Of a DNA stretch of 64,000 bases, positions 1 to 9,458 are shown piece after piece. The notes beneath the pieces were generated by a model, which was not told the origin of the DNA, ran no database searches, and saw nothing but the letters and a program-made list of their open reading frames with translations. The stretch comes from CAYVHU01 sp964451415 (lineage in GTDB: Bacteria; Pseudomonadota; Alphaproteobacteria; Rhodospirillales; Magnetovibrionaceae): assembly GCA_964451415.1 (NCBI GenBank), contig CAYVHU010000004.1, positions 122,844 through 186,843 of the forward strand, read 5' to 3'. Position 1 is the first letter of the stretch, and each line of letters starts with the position of its first letter. Position numbers and translations under genes: made by a program.

Positions 1-1966
1 TCAATTTGGCGGTGGTGTAAAGCGCATCGGCGGTGCCGTTTTCAATTTTGCGCAAGATGTTGCCCAGCGCGATGGAGATCACGTTCAAGGGTTGGTTCAA
101 TTCATGTGCGACGCCGGTGGCCATTTCGCCGAGGGTCGCCATTTTTGAGGACTGGAGCAGTTTTTGCTGCATTTCGCGTTGTTTGCTGACATCGCGAAAC
201 ACCACGACGGCGCCTGTAATTTCACCGTCGTCGGTGATGGGGGTGGCGGTGTATTCGACGGGAATGGAGGTTCCATCCTTGCGCCAGAACACCTCGCTGG
301 TGAAGGTATGGGTTTTGCCATCCCTGAACACGTCGTCGGTGGGTGTGATGATGTCCTCATCGAAAGGCATTCCGGGTTCGGCGTAGCCCAGCAGAACCTG
401 ATGGAGCCGGCCGATCAGTTCCTCCGGACGCCACCCCAGAAGATCGGCTGCGGCGGGGTTGACGAAGGTGCAGTTTCCGTTTTTGTCGATCCCGTAAATC
501 CCTTCGCCCGCGGCATTCAAAATCAGTTCATTGCGTCGGCTTAAACGGGTGATTTCCTTTTCCGCAAGGATGCGCTCCGTCATGTCGCTGACAAAAGCGA
601 AGGCCGTCAGTTTTTGACCGTCGGATGTTTTTTGATACGTGGTGACGTTGAACCGAGCATGGATGATGCGTCCATTTTTCGTCAAAAGGGAGGCTTCGGA
701 GATGTGTTTTCGGTGGGGTTTGAAATGGTTTTGATGCTCGTGTGTGAGAAAAGCCTCAAGGGGTCTGCCGATGATTTCCTTGGCGCTGTAATCGAGCATA
801 TCGCACAGCGCGGCGTTCACTTCCAAGGTGATGTTGTCGGCGTCGAACAGCCAATAGCCTTCCGTTGTGGTATTGATGATGGAACGGTATTTGTCTTCGC
901 TTTCGTGGCGCGCGCGAATTTGTTCGGCCAACTCAAGGCTGCGATTTTCGGCCCGTCGCGTGGCGTTTTGCAGATCCCGGGTGCGTTGTGCCACCCGGTC
1001 CTCCAGGTCGGTGTTGATTTCGCGCAACTTTTTTTCCGCGGCGACCTTGGCGGCGATGGAGGTGCATAACGCCGCGTTGAAGCGAGCCACGACGCGATAA
1101 CGCCATACCGAGATCACAAGCAGCCCCACGCCGAAGGCGACGGAGAAGGAGATGACGACCCGTTGTGTGGTCCAGAACGGTTGTGGCTTTCCGAACCACT
1201 TGTCGAAGATTCTCTTGTAGGCGGGGGATTTTATGAATATGTCCGTCGCCGTATCGAGACGTTTCAACAAGGCCGTCTGTCCCTTGCGCACCCCGACGGC
1301 GCGTTTGACTTCGATCAAGGGCTTGCCAACGATACGCAGCATGTTTTCGACATGGGCTGCGCGGGCGATTTTCAAGGTCATTTTTTCGGGAAAGACGAAC
1401 GCGTCGATATCGCCGGATAAGAGCGAGAAGATGGCGTCTTGGACGTTATGGAAAACGACGAGGTTCGGATGCCTGCGTTTTTCCAGAAGGGATTTCCCGC
1501 GGTTTGCTTCGATCACCCCGATGCGCGCGGTGGCGAGGTCCTTTGGTGTCAATATGCCTTGAGATGTTGTGCGGATAAAATAGGAGATCCTCAGCGTTTC
1601 ATAGCTTTGGGTGAAATCCAGATACTTTTGACGTGCCGGTGTGATGCCCATGTTGACGACGATGTCGGCCTCGCCGGATTTGAGCGCGGCGATAAGCGGG
1701 CGCCATCCGTCATAGGACTTATAGATGAATTTAAGGCCCGTGATATGTCCCAGCGCCTTCGCGATATCAATCGCCAGGCCGTCCGGTTTGCCGGAGGCGT
1801 CCGTCAAATGATATGGAGGAAAGTTTTTGGGCACCGCGACCACCACGGTATCGGGTTCGCGCGCGTCGATTTGAATGATCGGGCGGCCCTCGCTCCTTGC
1901 AACGGGATGGAAGGCGATTATGAGCCCCAACAGCAGTGCCACGAGCGGCAGGATTTTTTTTCTCAT
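1..1966 (-). CDS. Sensor histidine kinase with periplasmic SBP_bac_3 sensor, two PAS domains and HisKA (3' end cut by window)
   Basis: The gene reads from ATG at 1966 leftwards without a stop to the window edge, giving 655 codons of an incomplete protein. The first ~24 residues are a signal or anchor segment. Residues ~40-262 resemble a family-3 periplasmic solute-binding domain (FPPYHLTDASGKPDGLAID near the start). A membrane segment follows at ~268-290, then a coiled linker, two PAS domains (~310-425 and ~440-560) and a HisKA domain with the H-box GVAHELNQPL, putting the phospho-acceptor at about His621. The ATPase domain lies beyond the window. The start overlaps the stop of the upstream REC-kinase by 4 bp (ATGA), so the two are co-transcribed and probably act in one phosphorelay. 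The ligand is unknown; this fold commonly binds amino acids or small organic acids. Confidence 0.9.
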   Translation of the reverse strand, partial: MRKKILPLVALLLGLIIAFHPVARSEGRPIIQIDAREPDTVVVAVPKNFPPYHLTDASGKPDGLAIDIAKALGHITGLKFIYKSYDGWRPLIAALKSGEADIVVNMGITPARQKYLDFTQSYETLRISYFIRTTSQGILTPKDLATARIGVIEANRGKSLLEKRRHPNLVVFHNVQDAIFSLLSGDIDAFVFPEKMTLKIARAAHVENMLRIVGKPLIEVKRAVGVRKGQTALLKRLDTATDIFIKSPAYKRIFDKWFGKPQPFWTTQRVVISFSVAFGVGLLVISVWRYRVVARFNAALCTSIAAKVAAEKKLREINTDLEDRVAQRTRDLQNATRRAENRSLELAEQIRARHESEDKYRSIINTTTEGYWLFDADNITLEVNAALCDMLDYSAKEIIGRPLEAFLTHEHQNHFKPHRKHISEASLLTKNGRIIHARFNVTTYQKTSDGQKLTAFAFVSDMTERILAEKEITRLSRRNELILNAAGEGIYGIDKNGNCTFVNPAAADLLGWRPEELIGRLHQVLLGYAEPGMPFDEDIITPTDDVFRDGKTHTFTSEVFWRKDGTSIPVEYTATPITDDGEITGAVVVFRDVSKQREMQQKLLQSSKMATLGEMATGVAHELNQPLNVISIALGNILRKIENGTADALYTTAKL

Positions 1967-3135
1967 GGTGTGGTGTCCCCACGATGTTGCGTCAAGACAA
2001 TCGCAACCGTCAAACCTGCGCCGGGGGTGCTTTTGATTTCCAATCGCCCACCTTGGCGTTCAACGAGAATGCGCGCCAGGCTCAAACCGATTCCGGAGCC
2101 TTCCTGCGGGCGGCTCAATGTGCCATCGACCTGACGCAACGGTTGCAAGGCGATTTTTATTTCTTCGTCGCTCATTCCGCATCCGTGGTCCTGGATCGAA
2201 ATCCGGCACGTTTTCCCCCCTTGCGTACACGATATGTTGACGACACTTTTGGGCGGAGAAAATTTGATGGCGTTTTCCAGCAGACATTTCAGCGCCTTGA
2301 TCGTCATGAGCCGATCGGCGTTTAAAATGCAGTTTTCAGGGCGGGGCTGAATTCGCACATCGATCCCTTTTTGTCGGGCCTGATCGGCCAGGGCGCTGGT
2401 GACGCCGTTGAGGAGTTCCGCGACGATCAATTCGTCGGGCACCGGGTTCAATTCGCCGTTCAATCCGGCGGCGAGTTCCAGGGTGTTGTCCACGGTATTG
2501 CCCAGGCGCTGTGCCGAAAGCAAAATGTGTTCCAGATATTCCGCTCCGACATGGTCGCCTTTGGCCTCAAGCTGGGTTTTCAGCAAATCGGCAAAGCCGT
2601 TGATGATGTTGAGGGGGGTGCGAAGTTCATGGCCCATCATGGAGAGGAATTCGTCCTTGATGCGGTTGGCTTCGCGTAAATCCGCTGTTTTGAGCGCGAC
2701 GTCATGTTTGAGGCGGTCGTAAAATTCTCGCTCTTTGCGGCGCAAGCGAAGGGTTTCTTCCGCTCTTTTTACGGCATGCAGCAAATGGTCGAAGGAAATC
2801 GGTTTGGTGAGAAAATCTTCGGCCCCCAGTTTCAGGGCCTTGATTGCTTCGCCCATTGCGGCGTGGCCGGTCACCACGATGATAAAGAGATCGCGTGTGC
2901 TGGCGCAGGTTTCTTTCAGCGTGCGTGCCATTTCCAGGCCGTCCATGCCCGGCATGCGAATGTCGGTGATGACGATGTCGATGTCTTTCATGGCGCTGAC
3001 CAAGGCGATGGCTTCGGGCGCATTTTGTGCGGTAACGCAGCGCAGGCCTTCTTCACCAAGGCACTCCACGACTTCCTCGACGATATCGGGCTCATCATCA
3101 ACGATCAGGACTTTGTTGCTGAACGGGCGGCTCAT
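1963..3135 (-). CDS. Response regulator receiver fused to a histidine kinase (REC-HisKA-HATPase)
   Basis: A 390-residue soluble protein. Residues 8-125 form a receiver domain with acidic pocket DDE at 13-15 and the phospho-acceptor Asp58 in VITDIRMPGMDG; the conserved Lys is in LTKPIS near 111. A helical linker (~125-160) leads to HisKA with SMMGHELRTPLN, so His169 is the likely phosphorylated His. The HATPase domain covers ~275-385 with the N box LLENAIKF and G boxes DHGCGM and GSGIGLSLA. It has no membrane segment. The reversed order (receiver first, kinase second) is seen in cytoplasmic relay kinases. It is the first gene of a two-gene minus-strand operon, and its stop overlaps the membrane sensor kinase. 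I infer that it receives phosphate from, or regulates, that partner. Confidence 0.9.
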   Translation of the reverse strand: MSRPFSNKVLIVDDEPDIVEEVVECLGEEGLRCVTAQNAPEAIALVSAMKDIDIVITDIRMPGMDGLEMARTLKETCASTRDLFIIVVTGHAAMGEAIKALKLGAEDFLTKPISFDHLLHAVKRAEETLRLRRKEREFYDRLKHDVALKTADLREANRIKDEFLSMMGHELRTPLNIINGFADLLKTQLEAKGDHVGAEYLEHILLSAQRLGNTVDNTLELAAGLNGELNPVPDELIVAELLNGVTSALADQARQKGIDVRIQPRPENCILNADRLMTIKALKCLLENAIKFSPPKSVVNISCTQGGKTCRISIQDHGCGMSDEEIKIALQPLRQVDGTLSRPQEGSGIGLSLARILVERQGGRLEIKSTPGAGLTVAIVLTQHRGDTTP

Positions 3136-3761
3136 AGTCCTGCAATGACCGCGTTTAATGTTTTGAACCCGTTTTGCGTGTGCCTGATCATATCGTCAAT
3201 ATACCCGTTTTTAGACCTGTTCATTTTCCGACAAACAGGACGTTGTTCTCATCCACGGATATTAGCAAAATCTATGCCATATTGAAAAATACCATTTTAT
3301 GCGCGTAGTTCATTAATTATTACAATGAGTTATATGCGTATTGGGGCTGTTTGTAAAATTCCCGTATGCCGCAATGCCCAAGGCTGAAGACGCGTTGTGC
3401 GTCGTATAATGCAAAAAAGAGCATTTCTCAGGATCATGGAGAGGTTCGTGAGGTGATGGAATTTAAATCCATAATAATGTGTAGTATTATGTTGTGGCGC
3501 ATACCATGAGACCCCATAAGATATAAAAATAATATATCACAAAGTATATATATTGTATATATGGAGTATGCCTCAATGTTACACATGTATGTATTTAAAA
3601 ATACTACATAATGTGATTATTAGAAATTTACGATATGCGATATTTGTTGACTGTAATTCTTTGTTCGCACACGCACGTATGTATAAAACAGTTGACAGGA
3701 AGGTTCTAATATTGATTGTATAAGCGGGTAAACATGCAGATTGTAACAAGGAGGTCCCTAA
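3136..3761. other. AT-rich 626-bp intergenic region between divergent genes
   Basis: No convincing gene is present. The composition is strongly AT-rich compared with the flanks, with many TATAT runs around 3520-3610. It must hold the promoter of the minus-strand kinase operon near 3136 and of the plus-strand rhodanese gene near 3690-3725. I see no clear RNA structure. Confidence 0.6.
3692..3722 (+). promoter_or_regulatory. Possible sigma-70 promoter of the rhodanese gene
   Basis: TTGACA at 3692-3697 is followed by TGTATA at 3717-3722. The 19-bp spacing is long, so the call is tentative. A strong ribosome site, AAGGAGGT, lies at 3749-3756 just ahead of the ATG at 3762. Confidence 0.35.
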
Positions 3762-4169
3762 ATGAACCATATGTTTAAATTGCTCGTGTTTGTTGCCGTG
3801 GTCACCATGTCTGTGCCTGCGTTTGCGGAATCGCCCTTGACGATTGAGGGTGCGACGACAATCAAGGCGGCGCAAGCCAAGGCGCTGTTTGATAAAGAAA
3901 TACTTTTTGTTGATGTGCGTAAGAATTCCGACTGGGAAGCGGGGCGTGTTCCAGGTGCGGAACATCTTGAACTTCACAAGGTCTTTACGGAAAAGTCTTT
4001 GGCCGCGCTGGTCAAAAAGGACGTTCCTGTTGTGTTTTACTGCAATGGCACGGAATGCATGCGTTCTTCAGAAGCAACTACGGCGGCTGTCGGTTGGGGA
4101 TATACGAAAGTTCATTACTTTCGCGGTGGTTTTCCAGCCTGGAAGCAAGCCGGTTATCCCGTTGAATAA
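3762..4169 (+). CDS. Exported single-domain rhodanese-like protein
   Basis: A 135-residue protein with a cleavable Sec signal peptide: basic start, hydrophobic core LLVFVAVVTM and AFA cleavage near residue 22. The rest is one rhodanese domain with the fold markers LFVDVRKNSDWEAGRVPGA and FRGGFPAWKQAGYP. The active-site loop is YCNGTECMRSS, in which the first Cys is the usual catalytic sulfur carrier; the second Cys five residues later is a variation on the typical CxxGxR loop. It is probably a periplasmic sulfurtransferase or redox protein. The ribosome site AAGGAGGT sits 5 bp before the ATG. The next gene is a chemoreceptor on the same strand, 88 bp downstream; a functional link is only a guess. 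Confidence 0.88.
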   Translation: MNHMFKLLVFVAVVTMSVPAFAESPLTIEGATTIKAAQAKALFDKEILFVDVRKNSDWEAGRVPGAEHLELHKVFTEKSLAALVKKDVPVVFYCNGTECMRSSEATTAAVGWGYTKVHYFRGGFPAWKQAGYPVE

Positions 4170-4257
4170 GTGAATATATTTAAAATATAACGGGCTTCTA
4201 AAAATCAATAAAACAACGAATAGGCCGTAAACTCTTCGCGTGGAGGAAGAACGAACC

Positions 4258-6183
4258 ATGCTCTTACGAACCAGAATTACCATTGCTGCACTTGCTGGTG
4301 CCCTTGTGGTTGCGTTGGTTGTCGGCGGAGCCGGTCGTTTTTCCCTCACGCTATTTCAGAAAAAATTTGATGCGCAGGTCCTGCGGCAACAATCCGTCTT
4401 GTGGAATAAAATCACGTTCTCCGTGGGTAAGGGGATGGAGGCTAATTTCTCTGGTCTGACGCGAAATCGGGAATTGCAAAAAGCTTTGCGTAAGGATGAT
4501 CTTGCGGTGGTCACGGATGCTGTGCAGTCAACGTACAACCGCCTTAAAGCGGGAAAAGTTTTGGACCGCATGGAGGTTACGGATCTTAAAGGGAACATCC
4601 TGTATTCGTCGTATGCGAAAAGCCGTGTGAAAACGACGATGCCGATCGTGGGAATGGCGGCTCGCAACACGAAAATTGCAAAGGGAATTGTTGTTGACGA
4701 TAGTCAGACCCTGGTCATCGCAACGGCCTTTCCTTTATTTTATCGCGGCAAGCCCATTGGCGTCGGGGTCTTCTCCCGGACGCTTTCGGCAGCACTCGAA
4801 GACTATAAAGTCAGCAGCGGGGGGGATATCTTTGCAATCCGCAAGGATGACAGCATTGCCTTTGGAACGGCCAAGAGCGTTGCTCCTGAAATCCTGAAGG
4901 CCTTGCCGGCCTTTGCCGTGTCCTACAGTAATATTATTCCCGTTGGGGATATGGCATTTGAGGTTGGTTCGCAACCGATTATGGATGTGACGGGTGTGCA
5001 GGTGGCGCGCATGTTGACGGTGGTCGATATGACGGCTTCCTATAATAAACAAAAAACGTTTGACCGGATTTCTTTTGTTCTGGCCGCCACCATGATTGTT
5101 CTTGCGGGCGTTGGTCTGTTTTTCTATTTGCGCATTAATTTCAGGCCACTGCGCCGGGTGATCGCTGTGTTGCAATCCCTGTCAGAAGGAAACACGGACG
5201 TTGAAATTCCCAAAAGTACTCACCGTGACGAAATCGGCGCTTTAACCGATGTGGTGAAAATTTTTCTCGAAAAAACAATTGAAATGAAACAGCTTGAGAA
5301 AGAGCGCAAGGAAGACCGTGTCCAGGCGGAACAGGAACGGCGTGATACGCTGAATACCCTTGCCGATCATTTTGAAGAAAGTGTCGGCAGTATTGTTCAG
5401 GACGTGTCGGAAGCTGCGGCGCAAATGCAGTCGTCTGCCAGTCGTCTTGCAGATAACGCCCAGGATACAAACATGCGTTCGACCACGGTGGCGGCAGCGG
5501 CGGAAGAGGCTTCGGTCAACGTTCAAACCGTGGCTTCGGCCGCAGAGGAACTTTCCGCCTCCAGTGTTGAAATCGGGCGGCAGGTTTCACAGTCTGCGGA
5601 AATTTCCTCTCAAGCTGTAAATCAGGTCGCGCTTACCAACGAAAAAATGTCCGGTTTGGCAACGGCGGCCAACAAAATCGGTGAAGTTGTAGAGTTGATC
5701 ACGGAAATTGCGGAGAAGACCAACCTTCTGGCTTTGAACGCAACGATTGAAGCCGCCCGCGCGGGCGATGCCGGCAAGGGCTTTGCGGTCGTGGCGTCCG
5801 AGGTGAAGAACCTTGCCAGTCAAACGGCACGCGCAACAGAGGACATTTCAACGCAAGTGGCCGATATTCAGGCCTCGACACAAGATTCAGTTGCGGCCAT
5901 CGCGGAAATCACAAGCACGATTGAGCAAGGCAACGATATCACCGGCAATATTGCTGCCGCGGCAGAAGAGCAAAGTTCCGCCACCAGCGAAATTGCACGC
6001 AATATCGAACAGGCCTCTGCCGGAACGGGGGAGGTCTCGACCAATATTGTAGACGTGACAAAAGCTGCGAGCGAAACGGGCGAAACGGCTGGACAGCTTC
6101 TGGATTCGGCAAGCAATTTAGCCGATCAGGCCGGTTCATTGCGTGCTGCTGTCGGATCTTTCGTCGATAAAATTCGTAGTTAG
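4258..6183 (+). CDS. Methyl-accepting chemotaxis protein
   Basis: Start chosen at ATG 4258 because GGAGGA at 4242-4247 is well placed for it; an in-frame GTG at 4240 overlaps that ribosome site. The product has 641 residues. A first membrane helix (~6-28) is followed by a ~230-residue periplasmic domain, a second membrane helix near 275-297 (ISFVLAATMIVLAGVGLFFYL) and a HAMP domain. A long cytoplasmic coiled coil carries the strictly conserved hairpin tip EKTNLLALNATIEAARAG, which contacts CheW and CheA. The C-terminus lacks a CheR-binding pentapeptide. The ligand cannot be read from the sequence. The end faces the convergent cotransporter gene 19 bp away. Confidence 0.93.
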   Translation: MLLRTRITIAALAGALVVALVVGGAGRFSLTLFQKKFDAQVLRQQSVLWNKITFSVGKGMEANFSGLTRNRELQKALRKDDLAVVTDAVQSTYNRLKAGKVLDRMEVTDLKGNILYSSYAKSRVKTTMPIVGMAARNTKIAKGIVVDDSQTLVIATAFPLFYRGKPIGVGVFSRTLSAALEDYKVSSGGDIFAIRKDDSIAFGTAKSVAPEILKALPAFAVSYSNIIPVGDMAFEVGSQPIMDVTGVQVARMLTVVDMTASYNKQKTFDRISFVLAATMIVLAGVGLFFYLRINFRPLRRVIAVLQSLSEGNTDVEIPKSTHRDEIGALTDVVKIFLEKTIEMKQLEKERKEDRVQAEQERRDTLNTLADHFEESVGSIVQDVSEAAAQMQSSASRLADNAQDTNMRSTTVAAAAEEASVNVQTVASAAEELSASSVEIGRQVSQSAEISSQAVNQVALTNEKMSGLATAANKIGEVVELITEIAEKTNLLALNATIEAARAGDAGKGFAVVASEVKNLASQTARATEDISTQVADIQASTQDSVAAIAEITSTIEQGNDITGNIAAAAEEQSSATSEIARNIEQASAGTGEVSTNIVDVTKAASETGETAGQLLDSASNLADQAGSLRAAVGSFVDKIRS

Positions 6184-6202
6184 AAAGTGCTGCACGGTGC
6201 CG

Positions 6203-7864
6203 TTATCCATCGTCCGTTCTTTTTTCCTCCGCTTCCGGGGCGTTGACGTCCAAGGTGGCGTTGCGGATCAGACGCAATCGACGTTCGGCCTTGATGGCGC
6301 GCACACCGCAGGCGTGGGCATGGTCGATGAAGAAGGATGTTTTTTCCAGGGCATGAAAGGATAGTTCGCCACGCGCACCTGCTGCGAGAAGGCTTTCTTT
6401 GAGCTTACTATAGGCTTCGTGGATGGCGCTGCGGGCCTTCTTGGGCACCCATGTTTCCGGCACCGGTTCCGGCGAGGTCATGAGTTTGAGCTCATCGCTG
6501 AGTGTGGTGATGTAGACTTCCAGAAGATGTTCTTCACGCTCATGCAAGGCGGGGCGTTCGGCGCGCCACTTCGGCAGGTCCGCTCCGATGCGTGCGATTT
6601 CTTCAAAATGCTGCAAGGCGCGATAGGGGTGCATCAAGGCGCTGGAAACACTGGGCGGCAATTGGGCCTGATACATTTTGCGGGCGTAATCTCCGATATG
6701 GCGCGATAGAATTTCAACCACATTCAGGCGCCGACGCAGTTCGCTGCGGTTTGCTGGCAAAGGAGACAAGGCCGTGATGACGATGGAGATGGAAATCTCC
6801 TGCAAGCGCGACAATTCCATGATCAGGCTTTCCAGCGCCAAGGCCGGAACGATCAGGGCATTTTTATCCAAAAAGCGTGGGCGAGAAAGGTCTTCTTCCA
6901 AGTTGACGAAGCGTTTTTTCAACCACGCGATCATGGGGCCGGCGATACCCCAGATCAGGGCCACCCCCAACACGTTGAACACGGTGTGAAACAACGCCAG
7001 CGAAGTGGCGATGTCGGGTGTTAGGTGCAGGTCTTCCTGGAGTACGCGCACCATGGACAACATGATGGGCAGAATCACGACAGCGACGGCGCCGGTCAAG
7101 ATGTTGAAGACGACGTGACTGGCGGCGACGCGTTTGGCGTTGGGGGTCGCACCGATCACGGCGATCAACGCCGTCGAGGTGGTCCCGACATTGGCTCCGA
7201 TGACCATGGCGGCGGCGGGTTCGATGGTGATCATGTGTCCGGCGGCGGCGGCCAGCGCGATGGAAATCGAGGCGCTGGAGGATTGCGTCAGCACCGTCAT
7301 CACGAAGCCGATTCCGACAAACAAAAGAATTCCAAGCGCTCCACTGGTGTAGAGGGTGCCGATGTCGAAGGTTTGCGCAACGCCCTGGAAGGCCTCTTTT
7401 AAGACGGCAATGCCGATGAAAAAAAGCCCGAACCCGACAATCGCCTGACCGAAGGCGTCGCGTCGTGTGTCCTGGCCGGTCAGCTTCATGATCATGCCGA
7501 TGCCGACGATGGGAAAGGCGAACAGTTCGATTTTGATTTTGAAGCCGATCAGCGCCACCAGCCAGCCGGTCATGGTGGTGCCGATGTTGGAGCCGAAAAT
7601 CACCCACACGGAGCGTTCCAGACTCAGCATGCCGGCGTTGACAAATCCGATGGTCGCCACCGTGACCGCACTGGACGATTGCACCAGCGCGGTCAGCGCA
7701 ACGCCTGCGAACAATCCGCGAATATGGCTGCCAGTCCATTGTTTCAAAAGGCGTTTCAAAGAACGGCCGGCGGCCACCTTGAGGCCGTCGGTCATGAGTT
7801 GCATGCCCAACAGAAACAACCCGACGCCGCCGATGAGTTGACCGATGGAAGACAAAGAAATCAT
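6203..7864 (-). CDS. Na/phosphate cotransporter family protein (NptA type, PhoU-like tail)
   Basis: A 553-residue membrane protein. The first ~310 residues hold two inverted Na/Pi-cotransporter repeats, each with the family QSSS signature (LVQSSSAVTVATIGFV near 62 and TQSSSASISIAL near 190) and several hydrophobic helices such as IGGVGLFLLGMQLM. The C-terminal ~220 residues are soluble and helical, matching the PhoU-like regulatory tail of this subfamily. The expected role is phosphate (or another anion) movement across the inner membrane driven by sodium. It starts 34 bp after mlaF on the same strand and may be the last gene of the dnaB-alr-mlaEF transcript. Confidence 0.9.
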   Translation of the reverse strand: MISLSSIGQLIGGVGLFLLGMQLMTDGLKVAAGRSLKRLLKQWTGSHIRGLFAGVALTALVQSSSAVTVATIGFVNAGMLSLERSVWVIFGSNIGTTMTGWLVALIGFKIKIELFAFPIVGIGMIMKLTGQDTRRDAFGQAIVGFGLFFIGIAVLKEAFQGVAQTFDIGTLYTSGALGILLFVGIGFVMTVLTQSSSASISIALAAAAGHMITIEPAAAMVIGANVGTTSTALIAVIGATPNAKRVAASHVVFNILTGAVAVVILPIMLSMVRVLQEDLHLTPDIATSLALFHTVFNVLGVALIWGIAGPMIAWLKKRFVNLEEDLSRPRFLDKNALIVPALALESLIMELSRLQEISISIVITALSPLPANRSELRRRLNVVEILSRHIGDYARKMYQAQLPPSVSSALMHPYRALQHFEEIARIGADLPKWRAERPALHEREEHLLEVYITTLSDELKLMTSPEPVPETWVPKKARSAIHEAYSKLKESLLAAGARGELSFHALEKTSFFIDHAHACGVRAIKAERRLRLIRNATLDVNAPEAEEKRTDDG

Positions 7865-7898
7865 GTGTACTGTCCGAAACGGTGGAGACGGATGCCGG

Positions 7899-8672
7899 TT
7901 ATGCCCTGAGCGTCATCTGAATGGGACCCTCGGCGCGCCCGTGGATAAATTGCTCGACATAAGGGTTCCCCGACGCATCAATGTCTTGCACTGGACCTTG
8001 CCAGATGATCCTTCCTTCGTAAAGCATAGCGATGCGGTTGGCAATCTTGCGTGCCGAGGCCATGTCATGGGTGATGGACAGCGCCGTCGCCCCCAGTTCG
8101 CGCGTTACCTTGATAATCAGGTTATTGATGACGTCTGCCATGATGGGGTCGAGCCCCGTGGTTGGTTCGTCGAAAAAGATAATCTCCGGGCTTGAGGCGA
8201 TGGCGCGCGCCAGTCCGACGCGCTTTTGCATGCCGCCGGAAAGCTCCGCCGGCATGAGCCCCGCCACATCGGCGCTCATGCCCACCTGGGCCAGTTTTTG
8301 CACCGCGATGTCCCGCCCCTCGGCGCGGGTACAGCGTTTTTCCGCCAGCAGACCGAAGGCCACGTTTTCCCAGACGCGAAGGGAATCGAACAAGGCCCCG
8401 CCTTGGAACAGCATGCCGAATTTGCGGTTCACCCGCTCACGTTGTGCCGTGTCCATGGTGGTGACCTCTTTACCATCGACCTTGATCGATCCGTGTCCCG
8501 GCCTCAGCAGGCCTAAGATGGACTTCAGCATCACCGACTTGCCGGTTCCCGAACCGCCGATAATGACCACGGATTCGCCCACGCCCACGTCCAGATCAAT
8601 GCTTTCCAAGACTACCTTTTTGCCGAAGGCCTTGTGCACGTCACGCAGTTGAATTTTCGGCGTCTGGGACAT
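7899..8672 (-). CDS. mlaF: Phospholipid ABC transporter ATP-binding protein MlaF
   Basis: A 257-residue ABC ATPase. Visible motifs are the Walker A GGSGTGKSV (~38-46), the Q-loop LFQGGALFDSLRVWENVAF, the signature LSGGMQKRVGLARA, the Walker B EIIFFDEPTTGLDP and the H-loop SITHDMA. The GALFDSLTV-like Q-loop and the DP after the Walker B glycine-leucine are typical of the MlaF/Ttg2A/Mkl branch that moves phospholipids between the inner and outer membranes. It follows mlaE by 9 bp. The substrate-binding MCE subunit (MlaD) is not adjacent and must be encoded elsewhere. Confidence 0.93.
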   Translation of the reverse strand: MSQTPKIQLRDVHKAFGKKVVLESIDLDVGVGESVVIIGGSGTGKSVMLKSILGLLRPGHGSIKVDGKEVTTMDTAQRERVNRKFGMLFQGGALFDSLRVWENVAFGLLAEKRCTRAEGRDIAVQKLAQVGMSADVAGLMPAELSGGMQKRVGLARAIASSPEIIFFDEPTTGLDPIMADVINNLIIKVTRELGATALSITHDMASARKIANRIAMLYEGRIIWQGPVQDIDASGNPYVEQFIHGRAEGPIQMTLRA

Positions 8673-8681
8673 TCGGGGCCT

Positions 8682-9455
8682 TTATCTGGCGAAAAAGATT
8701 TCGGTGATGATGTAGTCGGAACTCAGGATCAGGATGCTCGCAGAGACCACCGCGTTGGTGGTGGCAAGGCCGACGCCCTGTGCGCCGCCTTTGGAATTGT
8801 AGCCATGGTAACAGCCCATCAGCGATACGATGAAACCGAACACGGCAGCCTTGACCAGCCCGGAAGTGACGTCTTCGAAGGTCAGAAAATCCCAAGTGTT
8901 TTGCAGATAGTTGGACGGGTTGAACCCCAGCTTGTAGACCGCCACCAGATAACCGCCGAAGACGCCGATGACGTCGGCCACCAGCACCAGAAAGGGAAAC
9001 ATGGTGATGCCGGCCAGCAGACGCGGGGCCACCAGATACTTCATGGGGTTGGTGGACAAGGTGGTGAGCGCGTCGATTTGTTCGGTGACGCGCATGGTCC
9101 CGATTTCTGCGGCCAACGACGCCCCGATGCGCCCCGCCACCATCAAACCCGCCAGCACGGGCCCCAGTTCGCGGGTGATGGACAGCACGACGACGTTGGC
9201 GATGGCCCCTTCGGCGGAAAAACGCGCAAATCCGGTGTAGCTTTGCAAGGCGAGCACCATGCCCGCGAACATGGCGGTCAGCCCCACCACGGGCAGCGAA
9301 TAATAGCCGATGTCGATCATCTGGCGGACGATGATGCGTGGATAAAAGGGCGGGCGCACCGCATGGCTCAATCCAGAGGCCATGAACGTCATCAACTGCC
9401 CGGTGGTTTCCAGGAAGGTGAGAAAAACGCGTCCGATCGCTTGCAGCGGATTCAT
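8682..9455 (-). CDS. mlaE: Phospholipid ABC transporter permease MlaE
   Basis: A 257-residue integral membrane protein of the MlaE/YrbE family. The EQ-loop-like helix is recognisable (LGPVLAGLMVAGRIGASLAAEIGTMRVTEQIDAL), followed by NPMKYLVAPRLLAG and MLFPF-like helices. It forms the membrane part of the lipid-asymmetry transporter with MlaF. It starts 3 bp after the alr stop and ends 9 bp before mlaF, so the genes are translationally close-packed. Confidence 0.93.
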   Translation of the reverse strand: MNPLQAIGRVFLTFLETTGQLMTFMASGLSHAVRPPFYPRIIVRQMIDIGYYSLPVVGLTAMFAGMVLALQSYTGFARFSAEGAIANVVVLSITRELGPVLAGLMVAGRIGASLAAEIGTMRVTEQIDALTTLSTNPMKYLVAPRLLAGITMFPFLVLVADVIGVFGGYLVAVYKLGFNPSNYLQNTWDFLTFEDVTSGLVKAAVFGFIVSLMGCYHGYNSKGGAQGVGLATTNAVVSASILILSSDYIITEIFFAR

Positions 9456-9458
9456 GAC

